15,522 bases of DNA from Ignavibacteriales bacterium. GTDB taxonomy: Bacteria; Bacteroidota; Ignavibacteria; Ignavibacteriales; Melioribacteraceae. Under the pieces are notes generated by a model that did no database searches, was not told where the DNA came from, and was given only the letters and a program-made list of their open reading frames with translations. The position numbers were made by a program, and so were the translations under genes. The stretch is taken from contig JALWSN010000413.1 in NCBI GenBank assembly GCA_027080245.1, forward strand, positions 1 to 15,522, given 5' to 3'. Of this stretch, positions 6,832 to 11,745 are shown in pieces (position 1 is the stretch's first letter; each line of letters opens with the position of its first letter).

Positions 6832-8124
6832 ATGAATATTGAAAAATCAGTCGAATTATTCAATAAAGCGAAATCTTTAATTCCCGGCGGGGTTAACTCG
6901 CCCGTTAGAGCGTTTAAGTCGGTTGGCGGCAACCCCGTCTTTTTCGAGAAAGGGGAAGGCTCGAAATTAATTGACGTAAACGGCAACCGCTACATTGATT
7001 ACATTGGCAGCTGGGGACCCCATTTGTTCGGGCACAATCCGCCTTTCATTAAAGAGGCTCTTGAAGAGCAGTTGGAGAAAGGCGTTAGCTTTGGAGCTCC
7101 CACAGAGTTGGAAGTTAAAATGGCCGAAATAATTACGCGGCTCGTTCCCTCGGTTGAAATGGTTCGAATGGTTAACAGCGGAACGGAAGCCACGATGAGC
7201 GCGGTTAGGACAGCTCGGGGGTTTACAGGCAGGGAAAAATTCATTAAGTTCGAAGGGTGTTACCACGGACACGCAGATTACTTTTTGATTAAAGCCGGTT
7301 CGGGAGCTTTAACTTTAGGAGTGCCCACAAGCCCGGGCGTAACTAATGGAAACGCCGCCGACACTTTGCTTGCAGACTTCAACGATATTGAATCCGTTAA
7401 AAGATTAATTCAAGCAAACAAGGGCGAGATTTCCTCCGTTATTATTGAGCCCGTGGCGGGTAACATGGGTGTTGTGCCTGCAAGCAAAGACTTTTTGCAA
7501 CAGTTAAGAAATATTTGCGACGAGGAAGAAATAATTTTAATTTTTGACGAAGTAATGAGCGGCTTTAGAGTGGCAGCTGGCGGGGCTCAGGAACTTTACG
7601 GAATAAAACCGGATTTAACTACATTCGGAAAAATTATTGGCGGCGGCCTGCCTGTGGGAGCTTTCGGCGGCAAGATGGAAATAATGGAAAAGGTTGCCCC
7701 TGCAGGACCCGTTTATCAGGCCGGAACTCTTAGCGGCAATCCGCTTGCAATGGCGGCGGGCTATGCCGCTCTTAAACACATTGAAGAAAACAAAGAAGAA
7801 ATTTATTCTTCGCTCGAGGTTAAATCTGCTAAGTTGGAACAAGGCTTAAACGAGAACTTAAAATCATTAGGCAGGAATTTTCAGATTAACCGTGTTGGCT
7901 CAATGCTTTCTTTATTCTTTACCGAAAACAAAGTGTTTGATTTTAAGACGGCCGTTTCTTCCGACACTGAATTGTTTGGCAAATACTACCGCGCAATGCT
8001 TGAGAGAGGAATTTACCTGGCACCAGCGCAATTCGAAGCGGTGTTTGTTTCAACCGTCCATTCGGACGAAGACATTGATTACACAATTAAAGCAGCCTTC
8101 GAAGCGTTAAAGGAAATTCTCTGA
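6832..8124 (+). CDS. hemL: Glutamate-1-semialdehyde 2,1-aminomutase
   Basis: This 430-residue pyridoxal-phosphate enzyme shifts the amino group of glutamate-1-semialdehyde to give 5-aminolevulinate, the second committed step of the C5 route. It opens with the family hallmark IPGGVNSPVRAF (17-28). It has the MVNSGTEATMSAVRTAR segment (113-129), EGCYHGHAD (141-149), the cofactor aspartate in IIEPVAGNMG...LIFDEVMSGFR, and the Schiff-base lysine K267 in TTFGKIIGGGLPVGAFGG. AGAGGA at 6819-6824 is the ribosome site, 7 bases before the ATG. The presence of hemL implies that aminolevulinate is made from glutamyl-tRNA, so a hemA gene should exist elsewhere, perhaps just upstream of hemC. It is the last gene of the heme cluster and faces the molybdenum hydroxylase gene. 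Confidence 0.97.
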   Translation: MNIEKSVELFNKAKSLIPGGVNSPVRAFKSVGGNPVFFEKGEGSKLIDVNGNRYIDYIGSWGPHLFGHNPPFIKEALEEQLEKGVSFGAPTELEVKMAEIITRLVPSVEMVRMVNSGTEATMSAVRTARGFTGREKFIKFEGCYHGHADYFLIKAGSGALTLGVPTSPGVTNGNAADTLLADFNDIESVKRLIQANKGEISSVIIEPVAGNMGVVPASKDFLQQLRNICDEEEIILIFDEVMSGFRVAAGGAQELYGIKPDLTTFGKIIGGGLPVGAFGGKMEIMEKVAPAGPVYQAGTLSGNPLAMAAGYAALKHIEENKEEIYSSLEVKSAKLEQGLNENLKSLGRNFQINRVGSMLSLFFTENKVFDFKTAVSSDTELFGKYYRAMLERGIYLAPAQFEAVFVSTVHSDEDIDYTIKAAFEALKEIL

Positions 8125-8357
8125 GCGAAGCATTGCTTTAACTTTTTCATTAACAAGTTGATTAAAGGTTTCTTGACTCGGTTAAAAGAAGAAACAATTT
8201 GTTGTTTTTCGAGTAAGCGAATTAGCGACAGAAATCAAACCGAGGTGCTGGTTAAAGGAAGTAGAAACAAGTAAGGTTGACCAAATTAAACCACATTCTA
8301 ACCTTTGTTTTTCAAGGGTTTCGCCGTAGCCCACACAGTTTCGCCCAATTATTTTAG
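8125..8357. other. Spacer between convergent hemL and the molybdenum hydroxylase gene
   Basis: This 233-base stretch separates two convergent genes. I see no convincing coding frame or RNA gene. It contains an imperfect hairpin at 8176-8214 and a 7-base inverted pair, CTCGGTT and AACCGAG, about 55 bases apart. A second weak stem is AACCTTT and AAGGGTT flanking a 7-base loop near 8300-8320. Any of these might help end transcription from either side, but none has the GC-rich stem plus T-run of a clear intrinsic terminator. Confidence 0.5.
8176..8214 (+). terminator. Weak candidate terminator hairpin downstream of hemL
   Basis: AGAAACAA (8190-8197) and TTGTTTTT (8202-8209) form an 8-bp stem with one wobble pair and a TTTG loop. 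An outer ACTCG/CGAGT pair (8176-8180, 8210-8214) extends it, with nine unpaired bases on the left side. It lies about 50 bases after the hemL stop. The stem is AT-rich and no T-run follows it, so termination activity is uncertain. Confidence 0.25.
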
Positions 8358-10934
8358 CTAATTTCTTCTTTGGGGTTTTTCTCTTTTTTTAATCGGGAGT
8401 TTGAAGTAACGTTTGCCATCGAATTGGCTGAAAGCGTTAGCAACCGCAGCGGCAGTAGGCACAAGTCCGATTTCTCCAACCCCTTTTGCGCCGTGCGGTC
8501 CTATAGGGTCTTTAACTTCCACTCCAATTACTTCAACCTCGGGCATTTCGGAAGAACGAAGTATTCCCATTTTTCTGTAGTTTAAGGTCTTGGGGTAGCC
8601 GCCCTCGAATTCCAGATTCTCGCTAATGGCGTAGCCCAACCCCATATGCAACGCTCCCTCAATTTGTCCTTCAAACAAATTACGATTAATTATTTTTCCA
8701 GCGTCGTGAGCGGCTACAATTTTTTCAATGCTACCGTCTTCGTTAAGAATAACTACTTGCGTTGCGTAACTATAGGAATAGTGAGTAATTACGTTGTCTG
8801 TTTTTTCTTCCGGTTTTGTAGTCCAGTCGCAAATCCATTTGCCGCGGTAAATTTTCCCTTTTAATTCCGAAAGGGAATAGTTTTGTAAATCACGTTTTAA
8901 TTCTTTCGCCGCTTCTATTATTGCGTTGCCGACGAGTGAAGTCGCGCGGGAGGCGGTAGTCATTCCCGCAGGGGCTTCTTCTTTTGTATCCACTTTAACC
9001 TCAATAAAATCAGTGGGTAAACCGGTTTCGCCCGCTAAAAACTGTACCGCCATTGTATTAACTCCCTGCCCCATTTCCGTCCAACCGTGGTGAAGTATTA
9101 CGCGGTTATCATCGGCTATTTCAATTTTAACTTCGCTGGCGTCGGGCATTCCATTTCCAATGCCTGTGTTTTTTATTCCGCAGGCAATACCTGCATATTT
9201 GGAATTTTGAAAAACATCCTTAACGGCTAACAAAGTTTCTCTAACGCCAACCCCGCCTTTGAGCGTTTGCCCCGTAGCGGTAACTCCTCCGTCAGTTAAA
9301 GCGTTGTCGAACCTGAATTGCCAACGGTCAAAACCACCCATTTCGCAAAGCCGGTCAATGCATTGTTCAATTGCAAAAGTAACCTGATTAACGCCAAATC
9401 CGCGCATCGCCCCGCAAACGGCATTGTTAGTGTAAACCGCCCGACTTCTAATAAATGCGTTGGGAACATTGTATGCGCCTGTAGCATGACCGGCAGCCCG
9501 TTCAAGTACTTTCATACCAACGGAAGCGTATGCGCCGGTATCCCCAATAATTTCAGCCTTTAAAGCTGTTAGCTTTCCGTTGGCGTCGCAAGCAAGAGTG
9601 TAATCCATAATCATTGGGTGGCGTTTGGGGTGCATTAATATTGACTCTTCGCGGGTTAGGGTAAATTTAACAGGCTTATTTAACAGGTAAGCGCAAAGCG
9701 CGGCGTGGTGCTGGACGGAAAGGTCTTCCTTTCCGCCGAAGCCGCCTCCGTTAGGGATTAGTTTTACACGAACTTTTTCCTTTGGTAAATTAAGGACGTT
9801 TGCTATTTGCCGTCTGTCTTCGTAAACCCCTTGACCTTGGGAAAGGACTTCAACCGCGATTCCGTCGTTCCCAGGGTAAGCAATTGCCGCTTCGGGTTCA
9901 AGATAGCCGTGTTCAATTCTTTGTGTTTCGAATCGTGCGGTAGTTACAAATGCCGAATTTTCAAGGGCTTTGTCTACGTCGCCTCGTTTAATAACCGTCT
10001 GGGAAAGTAAATTGCCAGACTTGTGGATTTTAGGAGCGCCGTCTTTTAAGGCTTCAAACGGATCTGTGACAGGCGTTAACTCGCGATATTTCACATCAAT
10101 TAATTCCACTGCTTTTCTTGCCGTCTCCTCGTCCTGCGCCACTACCGATGCAAGCACGTCGCCAACGTACCGTGTTTCTTCGCCTTCCGCAATCATCATG
10201 GGCCAATCGTCAATAATCAAGCCGGTATTGCGCGAGCCGGGAATATCTTTGGCGGTGAATATTTTGACCACTCCATTTAATTCTTCCGCGCGTGAAATAT
10301 CTATTTTCAGAATTTTAGCTCGGGGGTAATCGCTGAATTTTAATGCGCCGAAAAGCATGCCGTCAATGGAAACATCGGCAACGAAAGAGATTTCGCCAAG
10401 CGCGTATTTTTCGGCATTGTATTTTGGGATTCTGCCGCCGATTATTGATTTGTCTTTACGGGGTTGAATTTCCTTGCCTTGAGCGATTGCCTCCGCTGCT
10501 AATTCAATTGCGTCAAATATTTTTTTGTATCCCGTGCATCTGCAAAGGTTGGGACGCAAGGCAAGCGCAATTTCTTCTCGAGTGGGGTTAGATTTTTTTT
10601 GTAAAAGTGCGTCAGTCTGCATTAAAATCCCCGGAGTGCAAAAGCCGCATTGGACCGCGCCGGCTTCAACAAAAGCTTTGGAGTAAATTTCCCTTTTTGA
10701 TTGACTTAGACCCTCCGGGGTTAAAACATGCTTCCCTTCTAATTTGGACATTGGAGTAATGCAGGAAAGCGCGGCTTTGCCGTTTATTTGAACAGTGCAT
10801 GAACCGCACGAAGCTTGACCGGAACAGCCGTCTTTGACTGAGGTAATATTTTCAACTTCCCTTAAATATTTTAGAAGCGACATTTTCCCGTCGCCGTTAA
10901 AAATCTTTTCTTGGTTGTTAAGAATAAATTTCAT
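8358..10934 (-). CDS. Single-chain molybdenum hydroxylase lacking an FAD domain; probable selenium-dependent xanthine dehydrogenase family
   Basis: This 858-residue protein fuses the iron-sulfur and molybdopterin parts of the xanthine oxidase family. Residues 1-75 are a plant-type [2Fe-2S] domain (C37, C43, C46, C58). Residues 76-150 are the second cluster domain (C96, C99, C131, C133). The molybdopterin domain starts near 165, with GGGFGGKE at 396-403, AMRGFG with R511, EMGQGVN, and the catalytic glutamate E821 in GAKGVGEIGL. No FAD domain lies between, as in Desulfovibrio aldehyde oxidoreductase and the family annotated as selenium-dependent xanthine dehydrogenase. AGHATGAYNVPN, the GAMRGFGVNQ form of the arginine motif and GIACGIKNTGIGNGMP resemble the latter from memory. 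The true substrate is unproven: a purine, an aldehyde or an N-heterocycle are all possible. A GTG at 10940 is an alternative start; I chose the ATG because the family begins there. No XdhC-like, FAD-subunit or cofactor gene is adjacent. Confidence 0.85.
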   Translation of the reverse strand: MKFILNNQEKIFNGDGKMSLLKYLREVENITSVKDGCSGQASCGSCTVQINGKAALSCITPMSKLEGKHVLTPEGLSQSKREIYSKAFVEAGAVQCGFCTPGILMQTDALLQKKSNPTREEIALALRPNLCRCTGYKKIFDAIELAAEAIAQGKEIQPRKDKSIIGGRIPKYNAEKYALGEISFVADVSIDGMLFGALKFSDYPRAKILKIDISRAEELNGVVKIFTAKDIPGSRNTGLIIDDWPMMIAEGEETRYVGDVLASVVAQDEETARKAVELIDVKYRELTPVTDPFEALKDGAPKIHKSGNLLSQTVIKRGDVDKALENSAFVTTARFETQRIEHGYLEPEAAIAYPGNDGIAVEVLSQGQGVYEDRRQIANVLNLPKEKVRVKLIPNGGGFGGKEDLSVQHHAALCAYLLNKPVKFTLTREESILMHPKRHPMIMDYTLACDANGKLTALKAEIIGDTGAYASVGMKVLERAAGHATGAYNVPNAFIRSRAVYTNNAVCGAMRGFGVNQVTFAIEQCIDRLCEMGGFDRWQFRFDNALTDGGVTATGQTLKGGVGVRETLLAVKDVFQNSKYAGIACGIKNTGIGNGMPDASEVKIEIADDNRVILHHGWTEMGQGVNTMAVQFLAGETGLPTDFIEVKVDTKEEAPAGMTTASRATSLVGNAIIEAAKELKRDLQNYSLSELKGKIYRGKWICDWTTKPEEKTDNVITHYSYSYATQVVILNEDGSIEKIVAAHDAGKIINRNLFEGQIEGALHMGLGYAISENLEFEGGYPKTLNYRKMGILRSSEMPEVEVIGVEVKDPIGPHGAKGVGEIGLVPTAAAVANAFSQFDGKRYFKLPIKKREKPQRRN

Positions 10935-10960
10935 TTTCACTTAATTTGAATAATTGAAAC

Positions 10961-11015
10961 AAATGCAAATTTACAAATAATTTATTTAATTAGTTTAATA
11001 TTATTGTTTGCATTT
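10961..11015. repeat. Spaced 9-bp perfect inverted repeat AAATGCAAA / TTTGCATTT
   Basis: The left arm is at 10961-10969 and the right arm at 11007-11015, separated by 37 bases of almost pure A and T. The left arm overlaps the candidate -7 element of the minus-strand gene. It could be paired binding sites for a regulator of the divergent genes, or chance in an AT-rich region. Confidence 0.35.
10966..10973 (-). promoter_or_regulatory. Possible -7 promoter element for the molybdenum hydroxylase gene
   Basis: Read on the minus strand this is TAAATTTG, a match to TAnnTTTG. It lies 31 bases before the ATG at 10934, which would give a leader of roughly 25 bases. No clear -33 TTG is seen at the expected distance, so support is modest. 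Confidence 0.25.
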
Positions 11016-11074
11016 AGCATGGAAACGCAGCGCTCTAAAAAATTATTTTTAATTTTCACTTTGTTCGTACTATT

Positions 11075-11149
11075 GGAAGCGCCTTTATTTACAGGGTTAA
11101 ATGAGGGTAGCTGCAGATTACCCTTGTGAATAAAGGCTTGGGAGCTTTC
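11075..11149 (+). promoter_or_regulatory. Long imperfect hairpin upstream of the lipoprotein/TonB genes; possible structured leader RNA
   Basis: The sequence folds on itself in three stacked stems. GGAAGC (11075-11080) pairs with GCTTTC (11144-11149). GCCTTTATTTACA (11081-11093) pairs with TGTGAATAAAGGC (11125-11137): 13 bp with one wobble pair. AGGGTA (11104-11109) pairs with TACCCT (11119-11124) around a 9-base loop containing CTGCAG. Unpaired bulges are 11094-11103 on the left and 11138-11143 on the right. GGGTTAA in the left bulge could compete with the inner stem for TTACCC, giving an alternative fold. No T-run follows on either strand, so it is not an evident terminator. It starts about 150 bases before the lipoprotein ATG. 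I do not recognise a known riboswitch; it could also be a palindromic intergenic repeat unit. Confidence 0.5.
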
Positions 11150-11152
11150 GAA

Positions 11153-11164
11153 TAAAACGTTTTA
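11153..11164. promoter_or_regulatory. 12-bp perfect palindrome TAAAACGTTTTA, candidate operator
   Basis: This perfect palindrome has an AACGTT core, as in many operators of LacI-family repressors, and lies 59 bases before the lipoprotein start and just after the long hairpin. No regulator gene is in the window. A chance palindrome of this length is expected a few times in 15 kb, but much less often in this short control region. Confidence 0.3.
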
Positions 11165-11223
11165 GTCCAATTCAAAAAATTTTAACATTTGAAATTAATT
11201 AGAGAAAAAACTAAATTCTAAAT

Positions 11224-11745
11224 ATGAAGGTAAAAAAAATAATTGCATTTGCGTTACTCTTAATTGTTGCCGTTTCCTGCGATCACGGAATTGCCCCGTT
11301 ACCATTGGTTAAAGTTGAGCCCGGATTTTCCGGCACAATTAAATTTTTAGGAACGTGGCCTGCGGGAGTGGTTCAGACTCACGTAGTGCTTTTCAAAAAT
11401 CCTTTGAGAGATTCAACCGATTTCAACGTTACCAATATTAAATACATTAGCGAGTCGATACCCTTCGGAGTAAAAGAATACAGTTATTCAACGAAGTCAT
11501 CCGGGGCGGCAATATCGAACGTAACGCCGGGAGATTACGGTTATTTGGCTGTGGCGCAATCCAAGAAAGCTCTTTCGTTAAACAGAAAAGATTGGTTTAT
11601 TGTGGGAGTTTTTGTCCCCAACGGAGATTCAACCAAAGCGGGGAAATTTACTTTGCCTGAAAACACATTCTTAAAAAACGTTGATATTATTTGCGATTTT
11701 GATCATCCGCCAGTTCAACCCCCTGGAGGCAAAGCGGCAAAATGA
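11224..11745 (+). CDS. Predicted lipoprotein of unknown function, paired with a TonB-dependent receptor
   Basis: I do not recognise a named family. The 173-residue protein starts with a lipoprotein signal peptide: positive residues MKVKK, a hydrophobic core, and the lipobox AVSC with the lipidated cysteine at C19. The mature part (residues 20-173) is rich in alternating beta-strand patterns (FSGTIKFLGTW, THVVLFK, GDYGYLAVAQS, DWFIVGVFVP) and looks like a small beta-sandwich. It ends in a flexible tail with HPPVQPPGG. It has no transmembrane segment beyond the signal. Its stop overlaps the start of the TonB receptor gene by 4 bases (ATGA), so the two are almost surely co-translated. A surface-exposed or periplasmic partner that captures the receptor's ligand is a reasonable inference. 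There is no clear ribosome site before the ATG. Confidence 0.85.
   Translation: MKVKKIIAFALLLIVAVSCDHGIAPLPLVKVEPGFSGTIKFLGTWPAGVVQTHVVLFKNPLRDSTDFNVTNIKYISESIPFGVKEYSYSTKSSGAAISNVTPGDYGYLAVAQSKKALSLNRKDWFIVGVFVPNGDSTKAGKFTLPENTFLKNVDIICDFDHPPVQPPGGKAAK

Larger units (their letters stand above)
10941..11223. other. Divergent intergenic control region
   Basis: This 283-base AT-rich stretch lies between the starts of the minus-strand molybdenum hydroxylase and the plus-strand lipoprotein, so it should hold promoters for both. It contains a possible -7 element for the minus-strand gene, a spaced 9-bp inverted repeat (10961-10969 and 11007-11015), a long imperfect hairpin (11075-11149) and a 12-bp palindrome (11153-11164). 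No larger coding frame is evident. A 10-codon frame begins inside the hairpin at 11101. Confidence 0.6.

Noticed and set aside
9970..10329. A 119-codon open frame on the plus strand inside the molybdenum hydroxylase gene
   Set aside because: It lies wholly opposite conserved coding sequence, has no ribosome site or recognisable domain, and is best explained as a shadow frame.
10938..10940. GTG (minus strand) as the start of the molybdenum hydroxylase
   Set aside because: The ATG two codons later gives the usual family N-terminus, and neither has a strong ribosome site, so the ATG is simpler; GTG is not excluded.
11039..11056. AAAATTA-TTTT-TAATTTT stem-loop as a terminator
   Set aside because: The stem is only A-T pairs, no gene ends just before it on either strand, and such structures are expected by chance in this AT-rich spacer.
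11104..11137. Resemblance of the GGGTA-GCTGCAGAT-TACCC segment to part of a TPP (thi-box) riboswitch
   Set aside because: The essential CTGAGA is not present as such, and the GAACCTGATCTGG-like half of the conserved core is absent downstream.
11075..11160. tRNA-like gene in the hairpin region (TTCGAAT near 11147)
   Set aside because: There is no 7-bp acceptor stem, no TpsiC stem around the TTCGA-like loop, and the pairing is one long hairpin, not a cloverleaf.
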